Assembly: GCA_035946735.1 (NCBI GenBank)
Contig: DASYYZ010000126.1
Coordinates: 1-64,000, forward strand
Reading direction: 5' to 3'
From: Gp13-AA77 sp035946735
GTDB taxonomy: Bacteria > Acidobacteriota > Terriglobia > UBA7540
DNA: 64,000 nucleotides
Part shown: in pieces, positions 9,942-18,567 of the stretch
How the letters are laid out: each line of letters starts with the position of its first letter
Numbering within the stretch: position 1 is the first letter of the stretch
Translations under genes and position numbers: made by a program
The notes under the pieces: generated by a model
What the model was told of the DNA's origin: nothing
Databases searched by the model: none
What the model saw: only the letters and a program-made list of their open reading frames with translations

Positions 9942-12900
9942 ATGAGCTGGGTAAGAGTGCTGGTGGCGCGCTGTAGCGTCTTGTTCCGGCGGAAGCGCCT
10001 CGAAGAGACCCTGGACGAAGAACTCCGCGTTCACCTTGAAATGCTGCGGGACGATTACCTGAAGCGAGGTCTGTCGCCAGAGGAAGCTCGGTACGCGGCG
10101 CATCGAACCTTCGGAGGCCTGGAGCAGGTGAAAGAAGAATACCGCGAGCAAAGAGGAGTGTTCACCGTGGAGACCCTATTGCAAGACGTGCGATACGGAC
10201 TGCGCCAGTTGCGCAGAAACCCGGGATTCGCGCTGGTGGCCGGGCTGACGCTTGCGCTCGGCATCGGCGCAAACACCGCTATTTTCAGCGTGGTGAATGC
10301 CGTGGTGTTGCGTCCGCTGCCCTACCCGCACAGCGACCGGCTGGTGTGGATCGCCGAAGTCATTCCCGCCCTCAAAGCTGAGCTTGCCAGCGGCGGGGAC
10401 TACGTCGATTGGAAAGATCAGAACCATACCTTGCAGCGGTTGGCTGCCTATGACGAGTCCGCCGACTTCAACCTGACCGGACGCGGAACGCCGGCGCGCG
10501 TCCATGGCGCCTATGTCACGGCCAACTTTTTCGCCACCCTCGGTGTCGATCCGCAAATTGGGCGCGGCTTCACAGCGCAGGAGGACCAGCCGAACGGTCC
10601 CCACGTTGCCGTCCTGATGCACTCCTACTGGCAGCAGTATTTTGGCTCTGATCCGCACATGCTTGGGCAGACGATCAACCTGGACAACGTGCCTTATACC
10701 GTGATCGGCGTGATGCCCGCGAGCTTCCGCTTTCCTGGGGACAGCGAGGCTCAGCTGCTGGTGCCGCTGGCGCTCAATGCAGCTGAACAGCGCCTCCGCA
10801 GTGGAATACAGAGGCTCGTGCGGATTGTCGGCCGCCTCAAACCCGGCGTTTCACTGGCGGCGGCGCGAAGCGACCTGGATGAGATCCGCAAGCGCGCGGA
10901 AGCTTCCGGCTTCGGCGGACCGATGCGGGTCAGCACCGGTGGTCCCGGACCGGCCCCCGGCGGCGAGCCCGGCCCGAATCTGGCTCCACCGCGAGGTTCC
11001 ACGTTCCGTATCGCCACCTCAGGTCCGCCGCCCTCACCAAATGCTTCGGACAATGTCGTGTTCCCGCCGGGTAGCGCGCCAGGAAATGCCTCTTCTGCCG
11101 CTTCCGCCGGTCCACCTCTGGTTGAACGGACGGCTCCGGTTCAGCGGTCTGGCCGAGCTCCTCGAAATCTTCAGCCTGGCGCCGCCCCGCCTGCCCGGCC
11201 GGGATCTGTTGGGCCAACGGCGGCAGGACAAAATCGCCAGATCTCGGCTGGACCTGGGAGACCCGCTGGAGGACCACCGCCCGGCGACCTCAAAGGACCA
11301 CCGCCCAGCGAACTCAAAGTGGTTCCTCTTGCGGAACACCTGGCCGGGAACCTCCGCCCGGCCATGCTGACCTTGCTGGGCGTAGTGGGCTTAGTGCTGC
11401 TGATCGCCTGCGCCAACGTTGCCAACCTGATGCTCACGCGGGCTTCCGCGCGTTCGCGGGAAGTGGCGGTGCGCGCCGTGCTCGGCGCAGGACGCTGGCG
11501 ATTGGTCCGCCAACTCCTGGCCGAGAGTGTGATTCTGTCGCTCGTGGGTGGTCTGGCCGGGTTGCTGCTGGCGGCCTGGGGCGTGGCCGTCATGACACGC
11601 TTCATCCCGTCCGACGTCGGAGGCGGCATTCTCAGCGTTGCGCATCCTCACGTCGATGGGACCGTGCTGATCTTTGTGCTAGCCGTGTCCGTGCTGACGG
11701 GCGTTTTGTTTGGCCTGGCGCCCGCCATCGCGGTCACTCGTTCGGACCTCGCCGAAAGCTTGAAGGAGGCGGCGCCGGTGGCGAGCGCCGGATTCCGGCG
11801 CGGCTGGCTGCGGTCGGCTCTGGCCGTGGTGGAGATCTCACTGGCATTAGTGCTGCTGATCGGCGCCGGATTGCTGATCAAAAGCTTCTATCGCGTGCTC
11901 TCGGTCGATCCTGGGTTCGCGCCTGAGCGGGTCTTGACCCTGAATCTAAGCCTCACCGATGCGAGCTTTCCCACCGCTCAGCAGAAGACGCAGTTCTTCT
12001 CGGAGGTCCTACGCCGCGTGGAAGCGTTGCCTGGCGTCCGGTCGGTCGGTCTCTGCGATTCCTTGCCCCTCAGCCCTTACCGCGTCCGTCTGATGATGTC
12101 CCTCGAACGACTGACGGGCAGGGCGACGCTCTCCCGCTCTCAAACGGTGATGATGTCACGAATCACCGTCAGTCCGGGCTATTTCTATACGCTCGGCATT
12201 CCGGTGCTGGAGGGCCGCACGTTCACCGATCACGACGACGAGCACGCGCAAAAGGTCGCGGTCGTCAATGAGACCCTCGCCCGCCACCTGTGGGCCGGGG
12301 AGGATCCCCGGAGCCAGCAGATCCCGCTCATGGGCGGAATGCTGACCGTGGTGGGAGTGGTGGGCAATACCCGCCACGAAGGACTGAGCCAGGACATCGA
12401 AGGCGAGATTTATGTGCCCTACCTTCAGCAGAGCGATCCTGGCAGCAACGTGGCCGGAACGTCGTCCGGCGATTCCATGCAGCTTGCCGTTCGTACCGCC
12501 TCTGACCCAACCAGTCTGGTTTCGGCCGTGCGCGCGCAAGTGATGGCTGTCGATTCTGCCGTGCCGATCTATCACGTCGGCACGATGGAGCAGACCCTCT
12601 CCGACTCACTGGCACCCCGCCGATTCAACATGCTGCTGCTCGGAATCTTTGCCGGGATCGCGCTGGCGCTGGCGACGGTCGGAATATACGGCGTGATGGC
12701 TTTCTCCGTGACGCAACGCACGCACGAGATCGGCATTCGCATGGCGCTCGGAGCCGAGCGGAGCAACGTGCTCGGCCTCATCGTGAAGCAAGGCTTGGGC
12801 CTGACCCTGGCGGGCATCATCATCGGCGTGGGCGGGGCCCTGGCGCTCACCCGGTTCCTCAGCAGCTTCCTTTACGGCGTCTGCACCACGGACGTGGCTA

Positions 12901-13010
12901 CCTTTGCGCTCGTCTCGGTCGTCCTGCTGCTGGTGTCGATCCTGGCCAGCTACATCCCGGCGCGGCGGGCGACGAAAGTGGATCCGATGGTGGCGCTGCG
13001 ATGCGAGTGA
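9942..13010 (+). CDS. ADOP-type MacB/FtsX permease, third tandem copy, with Pro/Gly-rich insert
   Basis: The ATG at 9942 (MSWVRVLVARC) matches the start of the first copy and is preferred over an in-frame TTG at 9915, giving 1022 residues. It shares the ADOP extension (EELRVHLEMLRDDYLKRGL), TM1 with LTLALGIGANTAIFSVVNAV, FtsX domain (LLIACANVANLMLTRAS), second half and terminal ATKVDPMVALRCE. Unlike its neighbours, it carries about 140 extra residues (about 320-460) of low complexity rich in Pro, Gly, Ala and Ser (GPGPAPGGEPGPNLAPPRG and similar) at the end of the first periplasmic domain, just before the next TM helix. A 24-bp imperfect tandem repeat lies inside. The insert keeps the reading frame. 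Confidence 0.9.
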   Translation: MSWVRVLVARCSVLFRRKRLEETLDEELRVHLEMLRDDYLKRGLSPEEARYAAHRTFGGLEQVKEEYREQRGVFTVETLLQDVRYGLRQLRRNPGFALVAGLTLALGIGANTAIFSVVNAVVLRPLPYPHSDRLVWIAEVIPALKAELASGGDYVDWKDQNHTLQRLAAYDESADFNLTGRGTPARVHGAYVTANFFATLGVDPQIGRGFTAQEDQPNGPHVAVLMHSYWQQYFGSDPHMLGQTINLDNVPYTVIGVMPASFRFPGDSEAQLLVPLALNAAEQRLRSGIQRLVRIVGRLKPGVSLAAARSDLDEIRKRAEASGFGGPMRVSTGGPGPAPGGEPGPNLAPPRGSTFRIATSGPPPSPNASDNVVFPPGSAPGNASSAASAGPPLVERTAPVQRSGRAPRNLQPGAAPPARPGSVGPTAAGQNRQISAGPGRPAGGPPPGDLKGPPPSELKVVPLAEHLAGNLRPAMLTLLGVVGLVLLIACANVANLMLTRASARSREVAVRAVLGAGRWRLVRQLLAESVILSLVGGLAGLLLAAWGVAVMTRFIPSDVGGGILSVAHPHVDGTVLIFVLAVSVLTGVLFGLAPAIAVTRSDLAESLKEAAPVASAGFRRGWLRSALAVVEISLALVLLIGAGLLIKSFYRVLSVDPGFAPERVLTLNLSLTDASFPTAQQKTQFFSEVLRRVEALPGVRSVGLCDSLPLSPYRVRLMMSLERLTGRATLSRSQTVMMSRITVSPGYFYTLGIPVLEGRTFTDHDDEHAQKVAVVNETLARHLWAGEDPRSQQIPLMGGMLTVVGVVGNTRHEGLSQDIEGEIYVPYLQQSDPGSNVAGTSSGDSMQLAVRTASDPTSLVSAVRAQVMAVDSAVPIYHVGTMEQTLSDSLAPRRFNMLLLGIFAGIALALATVGIYGVMAFSVTQRTHEIGIRMALGAERSNVLGLIVKQGLGLTLAGIIIGVGGALALTRFLSSFLYGVCTTDVATFALVSVVLLLVSILASYIPARRATKVDPMVALRCE
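11271..11318 (+). repeat. 24-bp tandem duplication in the ADOP insert
   Basis: Two adjacent 24-bp units (11271-11294 and 11295-11318) differ at 2 of 24 positions. They encode GPPPGDLK and GPPPSELK within the Pro/Gly-rich insert, suggesting the insert grew by local duplication. Confidence 0.85.
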
Positions 13011-13014
13011 CTGA

Positions 13015-13683
13015 ATGACGGACAATTCGCCGCCTGGGATTCCTGCGCCGCCTTCTCGCGAGGCTTTTCGGTCGCAGGAATGGTCCATCATCGAGCGCTG
13101 CCGGAGGCCGAGGCAGGTACAAAGTTATCTGCGCTCCTTGCCCTATAACTGGGAGCGGCAAGGTGAGACCTTGCGCACGTTTCGTGGCGTGGTAAAGCAC
13201 GGCGAGGCCCACTGCCTTGAGGCCGCATTGGCCGCGGCGACGATCCTGGAGCAGCACGGTTATCCACCCTTGCTGCTCGATTTCGAGTCGCAGGACAGGC
13301 TGGATCACGTGCTGTTTCTTTTTCAGCATCGGGGGCGCTGGGGCACCGTAGCTCGATCGCGCGATGCTGGATTGCACGGCCGCAAGCCTCTCTTTCGCTC
13401 CGTGCGGCAACTGGCCATGAGCTACGTGGACCCCTATGTTGACAACTCGGCGCGACTCACCGGGTACGGCGTGGCGGATCTGCGGACGCTGGTTCGACGT
13501 GACTGGCGGCTTTCGGAAAAGAATATCTGGGCGCTGGAGCGCGCTCTGATCGAACTTCCCCACCGTCCCTTGAAGACCTCGGACCGGCGCCATGCCGCCA
13601 TCCTGCGCCAATTCCGCGCTTTCCGTGAAAAGTATCCGGAGCGGCCGGTCACTTTCTATGTCGGGAAAGAGACTTGGCTGTAG
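13015..13683 (+). CDS. Transglutaminase/papain-like fold protein of unknown function
   Basis: 222 residues; ATG 4 nt after the stop of the third ADOP permease, so probably the last gene of that operon. The centre has the Cys-His arrangement of transglutaminase-like enzymes: RTFRGVVKHGEAHCLEAAL (Cys near residue 66) then LLLDFESQDRLDHVLFLFQ (His near 101) and RGRWGTVARSRD, which could supply the third polar residue. No signal peptide or membrane segment is seen, so it is cytosolic. A peptidase or amide-forming role is only suggested by the fold. It could also be an inactive family member. The C-terminus (KYPERPVTFYVGKETWL) is typical of an uncharacterised conserved family. Confidence 0.7.
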   Translation: MTDNSPPGIPAPPSREAFRSQEWSIIERCRRPRQVQSYLRSLPYNWERQGETLRTFRGVVKHGEAHCLEAALAAATILEQHGYPPLLLDFESQDRLDHVLFLFQHRGRWGTVARSRDAGLHGRKPLFRSVRQLAMSYVDPYVDNSARLTGYGVADLRTLVRRDWRLSEKNIWALERALIELPHRPLKTSDRRHAAILRQFRAFREKYPERPVTFYVGKETWL

Positions 13684-13704
13684 GGACCGTTGACTGTTGA
13701 CGAT

Positions 13705-13965
13705 TCAGTGCTCGCGGACGCCTTGGGGGTTCCCGTCCAGATCGATCCGCATCACCCACTCCGCGTTAAGCCGGTTGGCGTCAATCCACTTTTCGAGGGT
13801 GCGCTGGTCGGGCGCTTCGATTTCGAGTAGCATGCGCCCGCCATGCTGGCTCGACACCGCCCGGCGCACCTTTACTTCCTGTGCCTGAAATGCCCGGCGC
13901 ATGAGTTCGCCGACAGCCTGCTTCGTAAGACAGGCCGTGACATGCGAGGAGAAGTAAAGGGGCAT
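13705..13965 (-). CDS. Small conserved protein, DUF4242/ferredoxin-like fold
   Basis: 86 residues (MPLYFSSHVTACLTKQAVGE), with AGGAGA about 12 nt before the ATG. The pattern of an early Cys-Leu-Thr, AVSSQHGGRMLLEIEAPDQ and a final LNAEWVMRIDLDG resembles small ferredoxin-like 'nickel-binding/DUF4242-type' proteins. No catalytic residues can be assigned. It is convergent with the transglutaminase-like gene (22 nt gap). Function unknown. Confidence 0.65.
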   Translation of the reverse strand: MPLYFSSHVTACLTKQAVGELMRRAFQAQEVKVRRAVSSQHGGRMLLEIEAPDQRTLEKWIDANRLNAEWVMRIDLDGNPQGVREH

Positions 13966-14029
13966 GTTTTCTTTGGTCTCCTGGACTCGGGAAGGCTAAC
14001 CGGTGGCAGGCCAGAGAAATGCTCACCCT

Positions 14030-14623
14030 TCAAGGACGCTCCTGAACAGCCTTGATGAGCAGACCCGCCTTGTTGGCAAGCTGCTTGGCTCTCAGCAGAT
14101 CGCGCTGGTGAAGGGCCTCCAGTGACTGGTTTCGAAACGTGCTGGCGTCGTTGACGGTGCGCCGCTGATCCTCGCTGAGATCGGTCCGGTGCTCAAGATC
14201 ATTCAGCTCCGCGGTTAACTGTTCGAGACGCTTGCTAATCACAGCTTCCTGCACGTCGCCTCCTTGCGGCTCGAGTTGCAAGGAAGATGGAGATTCGGCC
14301 GACGACGACGGTTGAGCGGTCTCAACCGGGGCCTTCTCGGCTGCATCGCGAGGCGGCGCGCGCGGGGGTCTCGTGTTCTTGTCCGCCTGAGACTGCGGCG
14401 GCGGCGGCGCGGCTACGGTTGGAGGGGGGGATTCCGTTGTGGGCGGCAAACCCGGTTGCTGAATCGTGAGGGTCTCAGAGGCTCCGTCTGCGGTGGTGTT
14501 CGGGCCTGAAGGCGGGACGGAGGGCGCCTGAACGTACACGATTCGAGGGGTGGTCTGCCGTTTGGGACAGCCGCCGACCAAAAGCGCGAGAAGAGCTGGT
14601 ACGAGTATCTTTGAACCCAACAC
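14030..14623 (-). CDS. Putative lipoprotein with Pro-rich linker and coiled C-terminus
   Basis: 197 residues. The N-terminus MLGSKILVPALLALLVGGC ends in a lipobox (LVGGC), so Cys19 is the likely lipidated residue. Residues 20-110 are a disordered Pro/Ser/Thr-rich linker (PPTTESPPPTVAAPPPP). Residues 120-197 are charged and helical (SKRLEQLTAELNDLEHRT, SLEALHQRDLLRAKQLANKA) and could form a coiled coil or TPR-like hairpin. It is probably anchored to the outer or inner membrane and exposed to the periplasm. No specific family recognised. It is divergent from the aminotransferase gene at 14738. Confidence 0.8.
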   Translation of the reverse strand: MLGSKILVPALLALLVGGCPKRQTTPRIVYVQAPSVPPSGPNTTADGASETLTIQQPGLPPTTESPPPTVAAPPPPQSQADKNTRPPRAPPRDAAEKAPVETAQPSSSAESPSSLQLEPQGGDVQEAVISKRLEQLTAELNDLEHRTDLSEDQRRTVNDASTFRNQSLEALHQRDLLRAKQLANKAGLLIKAVQERP

Positions 14624-14737
14624 AGCAATTGTACCACCCCGACCTTTCTTCGCTATGATGGTTACTAGTCAGGTGCTGCTGAACGGATTGGCGCACCCAG
14701 CGCCAGTTTCGCCGCTACACTTAGTCCCGAGGTTCAC

Positions 14738-16021
14738 ATGACCCGCGATGAGATTTTGAAGAAGAAAGCCGACTATATTTTTGCGTGCGTCACCAATTAC
14801 TATGCGGAGCCCCTGATTGCCGATCATGCCCGCGGCCACCACCTCTGGGACCTCGAAGGCCGCGAATACCTGGACTTCTTCGGCGGCATCCTCACGGTCA
14901 GCCTAGGTCATTGCCACCCCAAAGTGACGGCCCGGATCAAAGAGCAGGCGGAACGTCTGCAACACTGCTCGAGCGTCTATCCCACCGAGACCATGGTGGC
15001 GCTGGCCGAGAAGCTTGCCGGGATCACGCCCGGACGCATTCAGAAGAGCTTCTTCACCAACAGCGGTACGGAAGCTAACGAGGCAGCCATCCTTGTGGCG
15101 CGCATGGCCACCGGCAACTATGACGTGGTGGCGCTGCGCCACGCCTATAGCGGCCACTCTCAATTGGCCAAGTCTGTCACGGCCATGTCCAACTGGCGGC
15201 GGGCGGGCGTGATCAGCGTAGGCATTTCACACGCCTTGAATCCGTATTGTTACCGCTGCCCGCTCAAGCTCAGCTATCCAAGCTGTGGGGTGGCATGCGC
15301 CGAGGACGTGGACAGCGTCATTCAGACGGCTACGTCGGGCGCCGTCGCTGCCTTCATTGCCGAGCCGATCCAGGGCGCCGGCGGTGTGATCACTCCGCCT
15401 CCGGAGTATTTCAAGCTGGTCTTCACAATCGTGAAGAAATACGGCGGCCTGTTCATCTCGGATGAAGTCCAAACCGGATTCGCGCGCACCGGCAAGAAGT
15501 GGTTTGGCATCGAGCACTGGGAAGTAGAGCCGGACATCATCACCTGCGCCAAAGGGATGGCCAACGGCTCGCCGGTGGGCGCCACGCTGGCCACGGCGGA
15601 AGTCGCCGACCGCTACAAAGGTTTGACGATCTCGACTTTCGGAGGCAACCCGGTCACCGCGGTGGCGGCGCGCGCAACCATCGAGGTGATCGAAGAGGAA
15701 AAGCTGCTGGACAACGTCGATCGCGTGGGCCGCTATTTCCGGCAAAAGCTGGAAGTCTTGCAGGCGAAGTATCCTTTGATCGGCGACGTGCGCGGTCTCG
15801 GCCTGATGCTGGGAATGGAATTCGTCAAGGATCCCAAGACCAAAGAGCCCGCTCCGCAAGAAACCAATCAGTTCATGGAGCGCTGCCGTGCGAACGGCCT
15901 ACTGATCGGCAAAGGCGGCCTCTGGGGCAACGTGATTCGCCTGGCGCCGGCGCTCAACATTAAAGAGGCTCAGGTGGACGATGCCATCGAGCGCATGGAC
16001 AAGTCGCTGGCGGAAATGTGA
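14738..16021 (+). CDS. Class III (PLP-dependent) aminotransferase, AGXT2/PydD-like
   Basis: 427 residues, ATG 14738 with CGAGG upstream. It is a fold-type I aminotransferase: substrate region DFFGGILTVSLGHCHPKV (about 47-64), phosphate-binding NSGTEANEAA (108-117), AFIAEPIQGAGG, PLP-N1-contacting Asp242 in ISDEVQTGFAR, and Schiff-base Lys272 in CAKGMANGSPVG. It is closest by eye to alanine-glyoxylate / beta-alanine-pyruvate aminotransferases rather than ornithine or GABA enzymes. A cluster of four cysteines (C171, C174, C183, C187; NPYCYRCPLKL... PSCGVAC) sits in a loop where many homologues have none or few, possibly a metal or disulfide site. It probably acts in amino-acid or pyrimidine degradation; the exact substrate is not deducible. 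Confidence 0.9.
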   Translation: MTRDEILKKKADYIFACVTNYYAEPLIADHARGHHLWDLEGREYLDFFGGILTVSLGHCHPKVTARIKEQAERLQHCSSVYPTETMVALAEKLAGITPGRIQKSFFTNSGTEANEAAILVARMATGNYDVVALRHAYSGHSQLAKSVTAMSNWRRAGVISVGISHALNPYCYRCPLKLSYPSCGVACAEDVDSVIQTATSGAVAAFIAEPIQGAGGVITPPPEYFKLVFTIVKKYGGLFISDEVQTGFARTGKKWFGIEHWEVEPDIITCAKGMANGSPVGATLATAEVADRYKGLTISTFGGNPVTAVAARATIEVIEEEKLLDNVDRVGRYFRQKLEVLQAKYPLIGDVRGLGLMLGMEFVKDPKTKEPAPQETNQFMERCRANGLLIGKGGLWGNVIRLAPALNIKEAQVDDAIERMDKSLAEM

Positions 16022-16062
16022 GTTCTACCTGATGACGGCTGTGATGCCAGGCCCGGCTGCGC

Positions 16063-16296
16063 TTAGAACCAGTCGCTGCGGTAGGCGATCCACCAACTGA
16101 GCGCCAGGATGGGTAGGGTGGCTGCGAGCGCCCACTTAAATGGCAGGAGCAGGTCCCCGATCAGACCAAGCGCCGTAAAGCTCAACCAGAAGACCTTTTT
16201 TTGCATAGCGGCACCGATCGTCGTCCACTGCGCCGGTGAGAGGACGTGTCCAGCCTCTATTCTTAACACGAAAGCCCACAACGGCGCCTCCGGCAT
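16063..16296 (-). CDS. Small two-TM membrane protein, unknown function
   Basis: 77 residues from the ATG at 16296, chosen because GGGGAGG lies 8 nt upstream; longer and shorter (47-residue, ATG 16206) starts exist without a good ribosome site. The C-terminal half MQKKVFWLSFTALGLIGDLL and ALAATLPILALSWWIAYRS are two membrane spans ending in RSDWF. No family recognised. It is convergent with the aminotransferase gene. Confidence 0.55.
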   Translation of the reverse strand: MPEAPLWAFVLRIEAGHVLSPAQWTTIGAAMQKKVFWLSFTALGLIGDLLLPFKWALAATLPILALSWWIAYRSDWF

Positions 16297-16465
16297 GACC
16301 GGTGCCTCCCCGGGGGCTAGGCTACATTGTGAGTTTCGCTCCCTAGCCTCCCACTTTGACGGCATTCGCCTTTCGTGCTAACTTCGATTGAGCCTGAGCT
16401 GTTCCAGCAGTCTCCGGCTGCCGCTCTTTAACTTTGACTGTCGATTCACAACTGCCGCTTAAAGC

Positions 16466-17563
16466 ATGAATTCCGCCCTTGAAACCGCCGCTCCGTTGCT
16501 CGACGCCTTCGGGCGTCCGTTGCGAAGCCTGCGTATCTCCGTCACCGACCATTGCAATCTGCGCTGCCAGTACTGCATGCCCGAGGAGAACTACGCTTGG
16601 CTCCCGCGCACGGAGATTCTGCGTTTCGAAGAGATTGCGACGCTGGCTCGCATTTTCATAGACTTGGGCGTGGATCGGCTGCGATTGACGGGCGGCGAGC
16701 CCCTGCTACGGCGCGATTTACCGAAGCTCGTAAGATTGCTCAAGGAGACTGGCCGCGAAGGGAGGGCTCCAGGAAGCAACGGACACTCCACGGGATCTCG
16801 GCTCCGCGACGTGTCGTTAACCACCAACGGTCTGCTGCTGGCCACCTATGCCGGCGCTTTGCGGGAGGCCGGGCTCGATCGTGTGACCGTGAGCCTCGAC
16901 ACCTTGCGGCCGGAGCGCTTCGGTCAGCTCGCACGCCGCCATGCGCTGCCTCAGGTCTTGGACGGGATTCGGGCCGCTCGTGCGGCGGGTTTTGACAGAG
17001 TCAAGGTGAATACCGTCGTGATTAAAGGCTTCAATGAGGACGAGCTTTGCGATCTAATCGACTTTGGCCGCGAGAGCGGTGTCGAGGTTCGATTCATCGA
17101 GTACATGGATGTGGGCGGAGCAACGCACTGGAGCATGGAACAGGTCGTCTCGCGCAAAGAGATGCTCGACCGTCTTAGCTTCCAATTTGGCCCCATCGAA
17201 GCGGTTGCCGTGAATGGCGGGAGCGCTGCGCCCGCCGATCGTTACCGGCTTGCCGACGGCACCGTCTTCGGGATCATTTCGTCCACTACCCAGCCCTTCT
17301 GCAGTCAGTGCGATCGGGCACGAATCACTCCGGACGGCTTGTTTCTGCTCTGCCTCTACGCCAACCAAGGGGTGGATCTAAAGTCAGCGTTGCGATCAGG
17401 CGCCGATGGGGAAGGATTGCGGGATTTGATCCGGAGCGCCTGGCAAGCCCGCCGTGACAGGGGTGCCGAGGAGCGCAAGGCCGTCCGGTCGCGAGGGCCG
17501 CTCTTTCCCGCTGAAGCGCTGCGCCACAATCCGCACCTGGAAATGCATACGCGGGGAGGGTAG
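16466..17563 (+). CDS. moaA: GTP 3',8-cyclase MoaA (molybdenum cofactor biosynthesis)
   Basis: 365 residues. It is a radical-SAM enzyme converting GTP to 3',8-cH2GTP, the first step of Moco synthesis. The N-terminal radical-SAM cluster motif is DHCNLRCQYC (Cys30, Cys34, Cys37). LTGGEPLLRRDL follows, which binds SAM. The C-terminal second [4Fe-4S] site is PFCSQCDRARITPDGLFLLC (Cys279, Cys282, Cys296; CX2CX13C). The protein ends in TRGG, the conserved Gly-Gly tail needed for catalysis. Length is slightly above the usual 330 because of a short insert near residues 95-112 (GREGRAPGSNGHSTGSR). No other moa genes are nearby and no Moco riboswitch was recognised. It is followed by a DUF2203 gene. 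Confidence 0.95.
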   Translation: MNSALETAAPLLDAFGRPLRSLRISVTDHCNLRCQYCMPEENYAWLPRTEILRFEEIATLARIFIDLGVDRLRLTGGEPLLRRDLPKLVRLLKETGREGRAPGSNGHSTGSRLRDVSLTTNGLLLATYAGALREAGLDRVTVSLDTLRPERFGQLARRHALPQVLDGIRAARAAGFDRVKVNTVVIKGFNEDELCDLIDFGRESGVEVRFIEYMDVGGATHWSMEQVVSRKEMLDRLSFQFGPIEAVAVNGGSAAPADRYRLADGTVFGIISSTTQPFCSQCDRARITPDGLFLLCLYANQGVDLKSALRSGADGEGLRDLIRSAWQARRDRGAEERKAVRSRGPLFPAEALRHNPHLEMHTRGG

Positions 17564-17619
17564 GAAGGCTCCAAAAGGGATTGCGAGCGTCAATTTTCGA
17601 GTTTCGACCGTCGACCCGA

Positions 17620-18072
17620 ATGTCAGACCGATACTTTGATCGCAACGAGGCGGAAGAGCTGCTGCCAATGATCGCCAGCGTCCTCAATGAGGCGCGCGAA
17701 CAGAAGCAGAAGATGGACGCGCTCGACCGCGATCTGTCGCAGGCGGCAGCCAAGATCATGGTGATGGGTGGTTGGATCCCGCCCCATCGCGAGCTGGCGG
17801 AAAAGCGTGTCTTGCGCGATCAGTCCCGAGGCAAGGTCAGGGAAGCCATCGAGCAGATTCAAGAGATCGGCTGTGTGCTAAAGGACCTTGATGAGGGGCT
17901 GGTAGATTTTCCGGCGATGCTCGACGGCCATGAGATCTACCTCTGCTGGAAGCTAGGCGAAGAGCGCATCGGTTACTGGCACGGGCTCGACGAGGGATTC
18001 GCCGGGCGCAAGCCACTCGAAGAGGACAAACATGATGAAGGGAAATCGGGAGGTCCCGGGCGTCTGCAGTAA
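17620..18072 (+). CDS. DUF2203 family protein
   Basis: 150 residues from ATG 17620; an in-frame TTG at 17581 would add 13 residues, but MSDRYFDRNEAEELLPMI is the typical family start. It is helical with a conserved end DFPAMLDGHEIYLCWKLGEE and IGYWHGLDEGFAGRKPL, diagnostic for DUF2203. Function unknown; the family is soluble and widespread in soil bacteria. The gene starts 57 nt after moaA and may be co-transcribed with it. Confidence 0.85.
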   Translation: MSDRYFDRNEAEELLPMIASVLNEAREQKQKMDALDRDLSQAAAKIMVMGGWIPPHRELAEKRVLRDQSRGKVREAIEQIQEIGCVLKDLDEGLVDFPAMLDGHEIYLCWKLGEERIGYWHGLDEGFAGRKPLEEDKHDEGKSGGPGRLQ

Positions 18073-18147
18073 TCAGCGGAACTCCCAGAGGAGGTGTGCT
18101 CGGGCGCGCCTACTCCACCGCGACCCCGGGTGGCCACAGGAGAATGA

Positions 18148-18405
18148 ATGATTAAGCGCTCGGATGATAGTTGCGTTGAGGTTTCGGTGTCAGATAGACC
18201 GGACCGCGACGGGAAATTCACCGTCGCCGTTAGACAATTAGTTGGCGGCAACATCCGAGCCTGGATTGATGTCATCTTTGGGCCCGGCGAGGACTTCACT
18301 CGATTTGAGTACAAGACCCAAGATGCCGTTCATGAAACCCGCGTCTCTGGATCTCACGGTGAACCCGTTATCGACGTGAAAATCTATCCCACGCAAAAGT
18401 CTTAG
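18148..18405 (+). CDS. Small hypothetical protein
   Basis: 85 residues, ATG 18148 with AGGAGAA immediately upstream. It is a hydrophilic mixed alpha/beta sequence (MIKRSDDSCVEVSVSD, NIRAWIDVIFGPGEDFTR, EPVIDVKIYPTQKS). No signal peptide and no family recognised. The strong ribosome site and close spacing to the next small gene support it being real. Confidence 0.55.
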   Translation: MIKRSDDSCVEVSVSDRPDRDGKFTVAVRQLVGGNIRAWIDVIFGPGEDFTRFEYKTQDAVHETRVSGSHGEPVIDVKIYPTQKS

Positions 18406-18417
18406 GGTTTGACCTGC

Positions 18418-18567
18418 ATGCCTGACAAAAAGAAGGGCCAAACGGCCTGGTGGATTCTGGTCCTGTTGGCAGCGTGGCCGATTGTCGCAGCAACACATGA
18501 AAACCCCTACGTCCTAGGCCTACTGCTTGTCGCCTTCTATCTGGTTTTTTGGCTGTGTAACAGGTGA
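18418..18567 (+). CDS. 49-residue two-TM membrane protein
   Basis: ATG 18418-18420 to TGA 18565-18567. The protein starts MPDKKKGQTAWWILVLLAAW and continues with a second hydrophobic span (VLGLLLVAFYLVFWL) ending CNR. It follows the 85-residue gene by 12 nt. Its stop overlaps the GTG start of the next long frame (GTGA, 18564-18567), the usual layout for translational coupling. Unknown function; possibly a membrane adaptor for the downstream protein. Confidence 0.5.
   Translation: MPDKKKGQTAWWILVLLAAWPIVAATHENPYVLGLLLVAFYLVFWLCNR

Noticed and set aside
10751..11370. Long overlapping open frames on both strands within the third ADOP gene
   Set aside because: High GC and low complexity of the insert keep all frames open; the ADOP frame alone matches a family.
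16366..16465. Molybdenum-cofactor riboswitch before moaA
   Set aside because: The 100-nt leader shows no matching structure that I can identify by eye.
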